A DNA stretch of 64,000 bases from Anaerolineales bacterium (GTDB lineage: Bacteria > Chloroflexota > Anaerolineae > Anaerolineales > UBA4823), in assembly GCA_016929095.1 (NCBI GenBank), contig JAFGJM010000037.1, forward strand, positions 1-64,000, in the 5' to 3' direction. Within the stretch, counting starts at the first letter, position 1; each line of letters starts with the position of its first letter. Below, in pieces: positions 44,601-52,195 of the stretch. A program made the translations under genes and the position numbers. The notes under the pieces are model-generated. The model was not told the DNA's origin and searched no databases. It saw nothing but the letters and a program-made list of their open reading frames with translations.

Positions 44601-46244
44601 GCCGAGCGCAACCTGTATACCTGTTCGCAAGACACTCAACAAAAGATCACATCTAAAGTGTTAGATGAAGGATTGAACCGTGTGGTGGTTGCCAGTTGTA
44701 CACCACGCACGCATGAACCGCTCTTCCAGGATACCATCCGCCAGGCGGGTTTGAATCCTCACTTGTTTGAGTTAGCGAACATTCGTGAGCAAGATTCCTG
44801 GGTGCACCGCAACAACCCGGAAGTTGCCACCCAAAAAGCCAAGCAGTTGGTAGCAATGGCGGTTGCGAAAGCCTCGCGGCTAAAACCCATCCAAAGAGGC
44901 ACTTTAAATGTGGAACACAAGGCGATGGTTATCGGCGGTGGTTTAGCCGGTATGACAACGGCCTTATCTATTGCAGCGCAGGGTTTCCCGGTATACTTGG
45001 TGGAACGCAGCGACCAATTGGGCGGGCATATGCGTCATATAAAAATTGGCTTCGATGGCAGCGACCCGCAAAAGGTACTGCAAGATACGATTGACCGAAT
45101 AAGCCAGGAACCACGCATCACGGTAATGCTCGAATCGGAAGTGGTGGAAGTGAGCGGATATGTGGGTCAGTACACCACTCTGGTGCGCCATAAGGATGGC
45201 TCCACCAGCGAGATGAAGCATGGCGTGGTCGTGGTGGCTACTGGCGGGCAGGAAATCACCCCCACCGAATATGGCTACGGCGACTTGTCGGGTGTAATTA
45301 CACAGCATGAACTGGAAAGTATATTAGGCAAGACAACAGGGCAACCAGGAGATCAGGTAACCAGTCAACAAATCAACCAGGATACAGGTGAATCTCTGAT
45401 TACCCAATTGCCTGATACCAAGTTGCCTTCTTCTGTCATTATGATCCAATGTGTTGGCTCGCGCAACGAACAGCGCCCTTATTGCTCGCGTATCTGCTGC
45501 CAGCAAGCGATCAAAAATGCATTGGAAATCAAGAAGCGCAGCCCGCAAACCCATGTCACCATCCTGTATCGAGATATTCGCAGCTATGGCTTCCGCGAAA
45601 GAATGTACACCGAAGCCCGGCGCCTGGGCGTGATGTTCATTGAATTCGACGCCGAAAAACCGCCTCAGGTTTATAAGGCTGGCGAAAAAATAAACGTTCA
45701 GGTCGTCGCGCAGCCGGAGAACGAGCTGCTTGACTTGTCCGCCGATTTGGTGGTGTTAAGCGCCGGCATCGAAGCCGAGCCGGGCAACGAAGCTATAAGC
45801 CGCTTGTATAAATTACCGCTTACTGCCGAAGGCTTTTTCCTTGAGGCGCATGTTAAATTGCGCCCGGTAGATTTTGCCGCCGATGGTGTATATTTGTGTG
45901 GGCTGGCGCACTCGCCGCGCGCCATGGACGAAACGATTGCGCAGGCAAAAGCGGCTTCTGTGCGTGCAGTGGCGCTATTGGCGAAGAAGGAATTAACCGC
46001 TACCCCCATCATTGCCACGGTGAACCCGCGGTTATGCTCTGCTTGCGGATTATGTGTGGAAATTTGCCCCTTCAGTGCGCGCCGGTTGGAACCGGGCGCG
46101 TTATACGCCGAAGTGGTGGATGTGTTATGTCAGGGCTGCGGGGCGTGTGTGGTAGCCTGTCCCAATAAAGCCAGCCAGCAAAAAGGCTTTGAATTCTCGC
46201 AAGTTTCCGCCATGTTGGACGCTGCTCTGGAAGAAGTTTTATAA
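41673..46244 (+). CDS. hdrA: HdrA-GltD-HdrA trimodular flavoprotein
   Basis: A 1523-residue fusion. Residues 8-140: HdrA FAD loop (VGAGIGGMQASLDL), cluster Cys (NDCAMCIMSPKL) and ferredoxin CTGCGDCANACPV. Residues about 160-580: a complete GltD/NfnL-type domain with N-terminal cluster Cys (CGRVCNHRCEEAC), FAD site GSGPAGLTCAL and NAD(P)H site GGGNVAIDAAM. Residues 640-935: the rest of the first HdrA (CLSCGVCSECLQCVYAC, CVGSRDIRCGQGYCSSVCC). Residues 945-1523: a second HdrA with GVFVCHCGINIGG, FAD site GGGLAGMTTAL without cluster Cys, and a C-terminal 2x[4Fe-4S] ferredoxin. Its two HdrA parts match the split pair at 36167-39291. Likely takes electrons from NAD(P)H through GltD and bifurcates them to HdrBC and ferredoxin. 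Confidence 0.93.
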   Translation: MDEKEKKTTGAVLVVGAGIGGMQASLDLAESGLKVYLLEHSPAIGGTMAQLDKTFPTNDCAMCIMSPKLVEVGRHLNIEILTTADIEEISGEPGDFNVKIRQHPRYINIDACTGCGDCANACPVPRLDIFNGGLSMRKAVYKPYPQAIPNAFAIEKLGVAPCRDACPINQRAQGYIALIREGRFADAYRTIKEDNPFPSVCGRVCNHRCEEACSRNDGDTPVNIMALKRFVTDWVKEQVDNGQLNAESLGNPSVEIEPSGKKVAVVGSGPAGLTCALDLVRKGHSVTVYEALPVAGGMMRVGVPEYRMPYDLVQREVDEILAEGVDLKLNSRVDDIPGLLEQGYDSVFVAVGAHAGIKLPIPGADLPQVSMATDFLRQVSLGESRNANHSMRGKRVLVLGGGNVAIDAAMSAVRLGAGWVGMSCLESRQQMPAHDWEVRDAEDEGISVYPSRTFKEVTSENGQVTGVRTVQVNFRGFIEGRPDFDEIPDTEEVIAADMVIFAIGQRPEIECLQDKVETIRGRFPKADPDTLATNIPGVFAGGDAVTGTSFIVNAIAAGHTAARSIDRFLKGEDIDAKVIRPPKITLETHDIQSRMVESPALQTERVETQARPAAQRKLDFAEVYAGLTEEQAVAEASRCLSCGVCSECLQCVYACRANAIDHNQIEKIVELNVGALILTPGLEPLPGDIKPEFGYGRYPNVVTSLEFERMLSASGPFAGVVVRPSDQAHPRKIAWIQCVGSRDIRCGQGYCSSVCCMYATKEAVIAREHDSSIEPTIFYMDIRAFGKGFDAYIDRAENEQGVRYIRSMVSAVKDIPESHNLRLSYVTFAADGKPIPHEEEFEMVVLSVGLKPNAATIEMAERLGIDLNEYGFAEAPLYHPTESNREGIYIAGAFSEPKDIPETVIEASCAAAQASALLSSARGSLTREMVYPPERDVSEEDAKVGVFVCHCGINIGGVVNVPEVVEYAKSLPDVVYAERNLYTCSQDTQQKITSKVLDEGLNRVVVASCTPRTHEPLFQDTIRQAGLNPHLFELANIREQDSWVHRNNPEVATQKAKQLVAMAVAKASRLKPIQRGTLNVEHKAMVIGGGLAGMTTALSIAAQGFPVYLVERSDQLGGHMRHIKIGFDGSDPQKVLQDTIDRISQEPRITVMLESEVVEVSGYVGQYTTLVRHKDGSTSEMKHGVVVVATGGQEITPTEYGYGDLSGVITQHELESILGKTTGQPGDQVTSQQINQDTGESLITQLPDTKLPSSVIMIQCVGSRNEQRPYCSRICCQQAIKNALEIKKRSPQTHVTILYRDIRSYGFRERMYTEARRLGVMFIEFDAEKPPQVYKAGEKINVQVVAQPENELLDLSADLVVLSAGIEAEPGNEAISRLYKLPLTAEGFFLEAHVKLRPVDFAADGVYLCGLAHSPRAMDETIAQAKAASVRAVALLAKKELTATPIIATVNPRLCSACGLCVEICPFSARRLEPGALYAEVVDVLCQGCGACVVACPNKASQQKGFEFSQVSAMLDAALEEVL
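45340..45427. repeat. Heptad-repeat element inside the HdrA-GltD-HdrA coding sequence
   Basis: The left arm begins GGCAACC AGGAGAT CAGGTAA CCAGTCA (45340). The right arm (45396-45427), reverse complemented, is GGCAACT TGGTATC AGGCAAT TGGGTAA TCAG. In frame; it encodes about 30 hydrophilic residues (TSQQINQDTGES centre) near residues 1223-1252. Confidence 0.6.
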
Positions 46245-46371
46245 GGAAGGCAGTAAGCCAGGAACCTGGTTGTAAATAAAAAGTGAGTGCATTAAGATAT
46301 TGAACCATCCTCAAGACAAGGATGAGGTTGGAAAAACAGAAAGCTGACAACCGAGAACGGAATACTAATTG

Positions 46372-46400
46372 CTTACAGCTTATAGCCAAAAGCGTATTTA
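46372..46400. repeat. Heptad-repeat remnant before mvhD
   Basis: GCTTACA GCTTATA GCCAAAA GCG is a 7-base-periodic run like the right arm of the four-helix-bundle element. The facing arm is not clear; GGCAGTAAGCC at about 46250 may be its relic. The 160-base gap holds no gene. Confidence 0.45.
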
Positions 46401-46410
46401 GGACGTGAAA

Positions 46411-46839
46411 ATGACTGAAAACAACTTTGAACCCCGAATCATCGCCTTCCTGTGCAACTGGTGCACTTACACCGGCGCAGACCTGGCAGGCACCAGCCGT
46501 TTGCAATATCCGCCCAATGTGCGCATCATCCGCCTGATGTGCAGCGGAGCGGTCGATCCGATTTACGTACTCAAAGCCGATCTGGCGGGGGCGGATGGTA
46601 TTCTCATCGGGGGCTGCCATCCGGGTGACTGCCATTATCAGGAAGGAAATTACAAGGCACGACGACGAGTGGTAGCACTCAAGGAAATCTTAAAGGATGC
46701 CGGATTTGATGAGAGCCGCGTCTGGTTGCGCTGGATCAGCGCCAGCGAGGGCACTCTTTTTGCCGATACGATCCGCGAGATGACCGCTGCAATGAAAGAA
46801 CTCGGACCAAACCCGCTGAAAGAGCAATGGGCGGTATAG
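46411..46839 (+). CDS. mvhD: MvhD-like hydrogenase/Hdr iron-sulfur subunit
   Basis: A 142-residue protein. The [2Fe-2S]-type cysteines are in FLCNWCTYTGADLAG, RLMCSG and GCHPGDCHYQEGN, all standard for MvhD, which passes electrons from a hydrogenase or formate dehydrogenase to HdrA. No hydrogenase gene is in the window, so here it probably couples HdrA to the FrhB/FdhB-like protein just downstream. ATG at 46411 is preferred because AGGA lies 8 bases upstream; a GTG two codons earlier is too close. Confidence 0.93.
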   Translation: MTENNFEPRIIAFLCNWCTYTGADLAGTSRLQYPPNVRIIRLMCSGAVDPIYVLKADLAGADGILIGGCHPGDCHYQEGNYKARRRVVALKEILKDAGFDESRVWLRWISASEGTLFADTIREMTAAMKELGPNPLKEQWAV

Positions 46840-46860
46840 CCCTGTCTGGTGAAAGGCATT

Positions 46861-47964
46861 ATGGAAACGATCATAACTGTAGAAAACGGCAACACCCTGG
46901 CCGCCTTGCAGGGGTTTTTGAAGCAATTACTGGAGCACGGGATTGTGGATGCCATCGTCGCCCCTTTGCGAACGCCCTCCGGAACGGTGACGCCAGCTCT
47001 GGTAACCAGAAGCGAGTTATTAAACGCCGCAGACCCGCTGGCACCGGTATTAACCGGGAATAGCGCAACGCTGGCCGGAAAACTCAGCGTGCGTGAACCA
47101 CGCGCTCGTGTTGGGGTAGTGTTGCGTTCGTGTGAAATTCGCGCCCTGGTAGAGCTGGTAAAGATGCAGCAAGCCAGTCTGGACAGCCTTACCCTGATTG
47201 CCCTGGATTGCGCCGGTACATACCATGTTCCGGTATTCCAGGAAATGGCGCAAAAAGGGGAAGCCTTGTGGCAAAATTTATACAAAAATGCCGCCGAGCA
47301 GCCCGAACAATCCGATGAAAATCTACGGGCTGCCTGTAAAATTTGCGAGCAGCCAGTTTACGAGAATGCGCCTATAAAAATAAAATTGCTGGGCAGCGAT
47401 CTTAACCAGGAAATCCATTTGGAGCTGCCGGATGAATTAGGCGCTCAATTGGAATATTCGCCGGCCACAGAAAACGGACGGCAAAATGTGGTGGAAAAAA
47501 TAATAACAGCCCGCACAACCGCGCGAGATGCTGCGTTTACCGAAATCCGTGCCCGTTTGGAAGGTGAAGAAGGCGTAGCCGGAGTCTTTGCCGCCTGCAT
47601 TCGCTGTCATAATTGCATGAATGTGTGCCCCATTTGCTATTGTAAAACATGTGTGTTTAAAAGCCAGGTGTTCGATCATGAACCAATGCAATTCGTGGAA
47701 TGGGCAAAACAAAAAGGCGCTTATCGATTACCTTCGGATACCATGCTGTTTCACCTGACCCGGTTGAATCATATGGGCTTATCCTGCGTAGGATGCGGCA
47801 TGTGCACCGAAGTGTGCCCGGTAGAGCTTCCGGTAGGGATGGTCTTCCGAGCTATTGGGCAGCGTTTGCAAGCCACTTTTGAATACGCCCCCGGGCGGAA
47901 TATCGATGAACAATTACCGTTGATCACGTTTAAGGCGGATGAATGGACTGAAGTAGGAGAATGA
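46861..47964 (+). CDS. FrhB/FdhB-like flavin and iron-sulfur protein
   Basis: A 367-residue protein. The N-terminal half (VDAIVAPLRTPSGTVTPALV, RVGVVLRSCEIRALVELVK) matches the coenzyme F420 hydrogenase / formate dehydrogenase beta-subunit family, which binds FAD and oxidises or reduces F420, NAD(P) or a partner protein. An internal CIRCHNCMNVCPICYCKTC and a later CVGCGMCTEVCPVELPVG bind two [4Fe-4S] clusters. It follows mvhD by 21 bases and precedes the [2Fe-2S] protein by 14, so it belongs to the same complex. Electron donor not identifiable; F420 or formate modules are absent here. Confidence 0.85.
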   Translation: METIITVENGNTLAALQGFLKQLLEHGIVDAIVAPLRTPSGTVTPALVTRSELLNAADPLAPVLTGNSATLAGKLSVREPRARVGVVLRSCEIRALVELVKMQQASLDSLTLIALDCAGTYHVPVFQEMAQKGEALWQNLYKNAAEQPEQSDENLRAACKICEQPVYENAPIKIKLLGSDLNQEIHLELPDELGAQLEYSPATENGRQNVVEKIITARTTARDAAFTEIRARLEGEEGVAGVFAACIRCHNCMNVCPICYCKTCVFKSQVFDHEPMQFVEWAKQKGAYRLPSDTMLFHLTRLNHMGLSCVGCGMCTEVCPVELPVGMVFRAIGQRLQATFEYAPGRNIDEQLPLITFKADEWTEVGE

Positions 47965-47978
47965 GCTAGGAGACAAAA

Positions 47979-48662
47979 ATGGCCGAAAAAGAAGAATTAA
48001 TTCCAATTTATATTATGGGTAAACGCTACGATGTACCCGCCAGTCTGACTATCATGAAAGCCATGGAATGGGCGGGTTACACACTGGTGCGCGGGGTGGG
48101 TTGCCGGGGTGGTTTTTGTGGTGCCTGCGCCACCGTCTATCGCATAAAAGACGACCCAAAATTGTATTTTGGCTTAGCCTGCCAGACGGTGGTTCAACCG
48201 GAGATGTACCTGGGGCAGATACCCTTCTTCCCAGCCAAGCGCGCTGAATACGACCTCGCCAGGTTAGAGCCAGTCGCTGCCACTCTATTTACGACCTATC
48301 CGGAAACGCTGCGCTGCCTGGGTTGTGGTTCGTGCACTAAAGCCTGCCCCCAGGAATTGAATGTGAAAGGCTATATGGCAGCCGCCATGCGGGGGGATAT
48401 CGCGGCGGTGGCGAATATGTCTTTCGATTGTATTATGTGTGGTTTGTGCGCTGCACGCTGCCCGGCGGAGGAACCCCAATACAACATTGCCATATTAGCG
48501 CGGCGTTTATATGGGCGTTACCTGGCGCCTCGTTCTCCGCACCTGGCAGAACGGGTTGAAGAAATTCAATCAGGGAAATATAATGACGAGCTTACCGAAC
48601 TTAAGGCGCTGGATTTTAATGGATTAAAAGAGCGCTATTTAGCACGCGAGATTGAGGCGTAG
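47979..48662 (+). CDS. [2Fe-2S]/[4Fe-4S] electron-transfer subunit (TfrB/SdhB-like)
   Basis: A 227-residue protein. The N-terminal ferredoxin fold has GCRGGFCGACATVY with a fourth Cys in LACQT, ligating a [2Fe-2S] cluster. The C-terminal half has CLGCGSCTKACPQE and CIMCGLCAARCPAE for two [4Fe-4S] clusters. This is the fumarate reductase/succinate dehydrogenase iron-sulfur subunit plan, as in thiol:fumarate reductase TfrB but without its CCG domain, which here is separate as HdrB. GGAG precedes the ATG. Next gene, 12 bases on, is the matching flavoprotein. Confidence 0.9.
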   Translation: MAEKEELIPIYIMGKRYDVPASLTIMKAMEWAGYTLVRGVGCRGGFCGACATVYRIKDDPKLYFGLACQTVVQPEMYLGQIPFFPAKRAEYDLARLEPVAATLFTTYPETLRCLGCGSCTKACPQELNVKGYMAAAMRGDIAAVANMSFDCIMCGLCAARCPAEEPQYNIAILARRLYGRYLAPRSPHLAERVEEIQSGKYNDELTELKALDFNGLKERYLAREIEA

Positions 48663-48674
48663 GGAGGGTCCACT

Positions 48675-50276
48675 ATGACATACACGCCAGAAATGTTAGA
48701 GAACATCAAACAGGTCGAAGCCACCCGCTCACAGCGGCTGCACCAGACTTTTCCGGCTATGACTTTGGAAGAGCGCAACCAATTGCTCAATACATTCCAC
48801 CCCGATTACATCACCGAGAGCATGCGGGAAGTTCGGCTGGGCGTGGATAAAGGGAGCCGAATGCCCAATGAGCTGGCAGAGGTCGTGGAGGGTCGCCCGC
48901 ACATCGGGATGGATTTTGATCTTTCGCAGCCGGATTTTGAAACCGATGTATTGATTATTGGGGGCGGAGGCGCTGGCGCCAGCGCCGCTTTGTTGGCTGA
49001 AGAAGACGGAGCAAAGGTGACCATCGTCACCAAATTGCGCTTTGGCGACGCCAATACCATGATGGCGCAGGGTGGGATTCAGGCGGCAGACCGCCCTGGA
49101 GATTCCCCAGCCATTCACTACCTGGATGTGATTGGCGGCGGGCACTTCGATAATTTCCCCGACCTGGTCGAAGCCCTGGTGATCGATGCTCCCCTGGTGA
49201 TCGACTGGCTGGAGAAATTGGGTGCTATGTTCGATAAGACACCCGATGGCGTGATGATGGAAGAGCATGGCGGCGGCACCAGCAGGAAACGTATGCATTC
49301 AGCCCGCGATTATTCGGGGGCAGAGATCATGCGCACCCTTCGAGACGAAGTTCGCAATCGCCCAAATATCACCGTGATTGAATTCTGTCCGGCAGTGGAA
49401 CTTGTGTTGGATAAGCAAGGACAGGCTTGTGGCGCTATCTTGATGAACCTGGAAACCGAGCGTTATTTCTATGCGCGCTCAAAGGTGACCATACTTTCCA
49501 CCGGCGGAAGCGGCCGGCTGCATTATCAAGGATTCCCCACCACGAACCACTATGGCGCTACTGGTGATGGTATTGCGATGGCGTATCGTTTGGGTGCTAA
49601 ACTGGCTTTCCTGGATACCATGCAGTATCACCCCACCGGCGCGGCATTCCCGGAGCAGATCCTGGGGCTTTTAGTCACCGAGAAAGTGCGTGGTTTGGGC
49701 GCCCAACCGGTGAATATCAAGGGCGAGCAATTTGTTTATCCGTTGGAACCACGCGATGTGGAAGCAGCAGCCTTTCTACGCGAATGTAAAGATCGGCATT
49801 TAGGCATTGTCACTCCTACCGGACAAAATGCTGTGTGGCTGGACACCCCCATGATCGATCTGCTGCATGAACCGGGCACAATTGAAAAAGCGCTGCCTGC
49901 CATGGTACGGCAATATAAACGGTTTAACATCGATATGACGACGATACCCATTTTAGTGTATCCCACATTGCATTACCAGAATGGCGGCATTGCCATAAAC
50001 GCCGATTGCGAAACCAGTATCCCTGGTTTGCTGGTGGCAGGTGAAGCCAGCGGCGGTGTGCACGGACGCAACCGTTTGATGGGGAATAGTCTTTTAGATG
50101 TGACTGTGTTTGGAAGGCGGGCAGGCATCACCGCAGGCAAATATTATAAAGACGCCCAGATTGGCGAACCCACATTGGAGCACCTGGACGCATGGAAGAC
50201 GGAACGGGATAGCGCCGGGATCAGCAGCCTCTTACGTACGCCGATTTTGTTGCCTGATTATTCGCGTAAGAGTTAA
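48675..50276 (+). CDS. Fumarate reductase/succinate dehydrogenase-type flavoprotein
   Basis: A 533-residue FAD protein. DVLIIGGGGAGASAALLAEE (about 91-110) binds FAD; MMAQGGIQAA and HGGGTSRKRMHSARD resemble the FAD-His and substrate regions; TGGSGRLHYQGFPTTNHYGATGDG and MQYHPTGAAFPE are conserved family blocks; GLLVAGEASGGVHGRNRLMGNS is the C-terminal FAD motif. About 90 residues precede the Rossmann loop, an unusual helical extension. It lacks the full C-terminal domain of SdhA. The role may be fumarate reduction or another enoate-type reaction; the substrate is not fixed by sequence. Last gene of the operon; terminator follows. Confidence 0.88.
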   Translation: MTYTPEMLENIKQVEATRSQRLHQTFPAMTLEERNQLLNTFHPDYITESMREVRLGVDKGSRMPNELAEVVEGRPHIGMDFDLSQPDFETDVLIIGGGGAGASAALLAEEDGAKVTIVTKLRFGDANTMMAQGGIQAADRPGDSPAIHYLDVIGGGHFDNFPDLVEALVIDAPLVIDWLEKLGAMFDKTPDGVMMEEHGGGTSRKRMHSARDYSGAEIMRTLRDEVRNRPNITVIEFCPAVELVLDKQGQACGAILMNLETERYFYARSKVTILSTGGSGRLHYQGFPTTNHYGATGDGIAMAYRLGAKLAFLDTMQYHPTGAAFPEQILGLLVTEKVRGLGAQPVNIKGEQFVYPLEPRDVEAAAFLRECKDRHLGIVTPTGQNAVWLDTPMIDLLHEPGTIEKALPAMVRQYKRFNIDMTTIPILVYPTLHYQNGGIAINADCETSIPGLLVAGEASGGVHGRNRLMGNSLLDVTVFGRRAGITAGKYYKDAQIGEPTLEHLDAWKTERDSAGISSLLRTPILLPDYSRKS

Positions 50277-50301
50277 AAATTTATTTGTTACTCCCATCTG
50301 G

Positions 50302-50334
50302 AAGGCAGGTGAGCAAGCATTGCACACCTGCCTT
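50302..50334 (+). terminator. Terminator of the hdr operon
   Basis: AAGGCAGGTG (50302-50311) pairs perfectly with CACCTGCCTT (50325-50334) and is followed by TTCG. It stands 26 bases after the flavoprotein stop. Confidence 0.8.
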
Positions 50335-50503
50335 TTCGCTAAACTCTCCGTGGCGTATTCATGATGTGAATGATATGTATTGTGAACTTGTTAATAATGA
50401 GTAAAAACGCCTGATCCTAAAATTGTTGATAAGTTGTGTCTTAAGGATTATTGAAGAGGTATGATATAATAAAATTTCGATATTAAAAAAAGATTGGAAT
50501 AAA

Positions 50504-50794
50504 ATGATTGGAAAGATAAGACGTTTGGTATTGGATGTTTTAAAACCAATGGAACCCAACATCATCGAGATGGCTAAGGGACTCAGTCTGGAGGAAGGCG
50601 TTGTAGCGGTAAACATCAGTATTGCCGAGATCGACCATAAGGTGGAAAATGCCAAGATCACCATAGAGGGGGATAACATAAATTACGAAAGGGTAAAAGC
50701 GATAATCAATGACATGGGCGGCTCCATCCATTCTATTGACGAAGTTGTAGCGGGAAAAATGATCATTGATGATGCTGCAACACTGCAGGATTAG
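50504..50794 (+). CDS. DUF211 family protein
   Basis: A 96-residue ferredoxin-like-fold protein. IRRLVLDVLKPMEPNIIEMA and ITIEGDNINYERVKAIINDMGGSIHSIDEVVAGK are the diagnostic DUF211 blocks, known mostly from archaea. The fold is a two-layer alpha/beta dimer with no known activity. It lies 13 bases before a VIT1/CCC1-like membrane protein gene, the same pairing seen in archaea, which suggests it serves as a regulator or metal-sensing partner of that transporter. Confidence 0.9.
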   Translation: MIGKIRRLVLDVLKPMEPNIIEMAKGLSLEEGVVAVNISIAEIDHKVENAKITIEGDNINYERVKAIINDMGGSIHSIDEVVAGKMIIDDAATLQD

Positions 50795-50807
50795 ACAGCA
50801 TATTTGA

Positions 50808-51446
50808 ATGACCATGGAAGACGAAGAATCTGATAGTAATAGTAACAGCTATAATCACTCTGTTCGCCAATTTGTAAAAAGGGCAAATGAATACAACGAT
50901 ATAGCCAATATCGCCGTGATAGCCCGGCGTTCTTTTGGCAATAATGCCTTTGATGGGATATTGACCATGATCGGTGTAACGATCGGTTCATTCACATCAG
51001 GCGTTAAGGATCCGCACGTGGTCATTACCACCGGTTTGTCCACCAGTATCGCCATCATGATCTCCGGCGCTTGGGGAGCATATCTGACCGAATCGGCTGA
51101 ACGCAAGAAGGATCTAAAGGAACTGGGACAGATCACACTCACAAATCTGGATGGCAGTCGTATTGGACGTGCTTCACGCTTCGCCGCTATCGCCGTCTCC
51201 ATTGTGGATGGGCTGGCGCCTTTTATTGGCGCCATCGTGGTGTTAATTCCATTTTTCCTCAGCGGATTTTTCCAGAATATCCGATTTGTATATTACACAT
51301 CAATGGGAACGGCACTTGTTGCTCTGTTTATACTGGGTATCTGGTTGGGGAATGTGGCCAAAGAGAACCTGGTAGTTTACGGTTTTAAAACCCTTTTGGC
51401 AGGCGTGATTTCCATTTTGATTGGCAGTATGCTGAACGGAAATTAA
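50808..51446 (+). CDS. VIT1/CCC1-family (TIGR00267-like) membrane protein
   Basis: A 212-residue protein with a soluble, acidic N-terminus and five hydrophobic helices. NAFDGILTMIGVTIGSFTSGV and ISGAWGAYLTESAERKK match the first and second conserved blocks of VIT1/CCC1-type transporters, which move Fe2+ or Mn2+ in other organisms. The rest (VSIVDGLAPFIGAIVVLIPFF, LGIWLGNVAKEN, LLAGVISILIG) gives the remaining helices. Transported ion not shown. Forms a two-gene unit with DUF211. Confidence 0.88.
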   Translation: MTMEDEESDSNSNSYNHSVRQFVKRANEYNDIANIAVIARRSFGNNAFDGILTMIGVTIGSFTSGVKDPHVVITTGLSTSIAIMISGAWGAYLTESAERKKDLKELGQITLTNLDGSRIGRASRFAAIAVSIVDGLAPFIGAIVVLIPFFLSGFFQNIRFVYYTSMGTALVALFILGIWLGNVAKENLVVYGFKTLLAGVISILIGSMLNGN

Positions 51447-51750
51447 ACGGTTTTTTAATGCCCTGGTATTTCCAAAAAATGGGGCAGTTAATTATGAAGA
51501 ATCAACTTTTGCCATGTAATATCTGCATTCCTGCGTGTTGGGATACATTGACTGGATACAGAAGCGGATTGGTAATTTTCGAGTTGGTTATCGAAAAACT
51601 ACATGGATGAGGTGACAGATAGTGTAGTTAATCATCATTATCTCATGTGGGTATGTTACAATGATTTAACTTGTCAGGGCTGTGCAGAACACCCACATCA
51701 TTTCTATCGCACATCGTGACGAGAATCTAGTATTTTTATTTGGGAGAGAT
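51447..51750. other. Leader region of the RRM gene
   Basis: No gene is seen. TGTTACAAT at about 51653-51661 is an extended -10-like box that would give a leader of about 80 bases before the RRM gene. Such leaders are common for cold-responsive RNA-binding proteins, but no specific element is identified. Confidence 0.35.
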
Positions 51751-52098
51751 ATGGAAACAAAATTATATGTGGGAAATTTGTCATATACGACAACGGAGGA
51801 TGACCTGCGCACGCTTTTCACTCAGGCTGGCACCGTGAAATCAGTGCTCTTGATCAAGGACCGGGATAGCGGTCGTTCCAAAGGATTTGCATTTGTGGAG
51901 ATGGAAACCCAAGCCGAAGTTGAAAAAGCAATTGCCCAATTCAACGGTTCATTATTCGATGAGCGCACAATCAATGTGAACATCGCCCGCCCACGGGAGG
52001 AGTTAGGTCGAAAATCCTATGGCGGGGGACGGGGCGGGGGAAATTGGCAAGGGAATCGTCCGCGAGGCGGTGATAAAGGTGGCAGACGTCGCCCCTGA
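51751..52098 (+). CDS. RRM-domain RNA-binding protein
   Basis: A 115-residue protein. One RNA recognition motif spans 1-80, with RNP2 KLYVGNL (4-10) and RNP1 KGFAFVEM (about 45-52); the aromatic residues Y6, F47 and F49 that stack on RNA are all present. The tail is Gly/Arg-rich (GGGRGGGNWQGN, GGRRRP). This plan matches cyanobacterial and Chloroflexota Rbp proteins, often cold-induced RNA chaperones. GGGAGAG precedes the ATG by 6 bases. Confidence 0.95.
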   Translation: METKLYVGNLSYTTTEDDLRTLFTQAGTVKSVLLIKDRDSGRSKGFAFVEMETQAEVEKAIAQFNGSLFDERTINVNIARPREELGRKSYGGGRGGGNWQGNRPRGGDKGGRRRP

Positions 52099-52149
52099 TA
52101 ATTGATTTATTACCATTTTTCTTTAAATATATTACGTCAATTTAAATAT

Positions 52150-52185
52150 AATATGCGACGTATTAATGGTTTTACGTCGCATATT
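52150..52185. terminator. Bidirectional terminator between RRM gene and dnaA
   Basis: AATATGCGACGT (52150-52161) and ACGTCGCATATT (52174-52185) form a perfect 12-bp stem, with TTCTA after it on plus and AT-rich sequence on minus. Confidence 0.8.
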
Positions 52186-52195
52186 TTCTATATAT

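Noticed and set aside
36077..46400. CRISPR array
   Set aside because: The repeat units are 7 bases, imperfect and in facing arms, without spacers of regular length; no cas genes are present.
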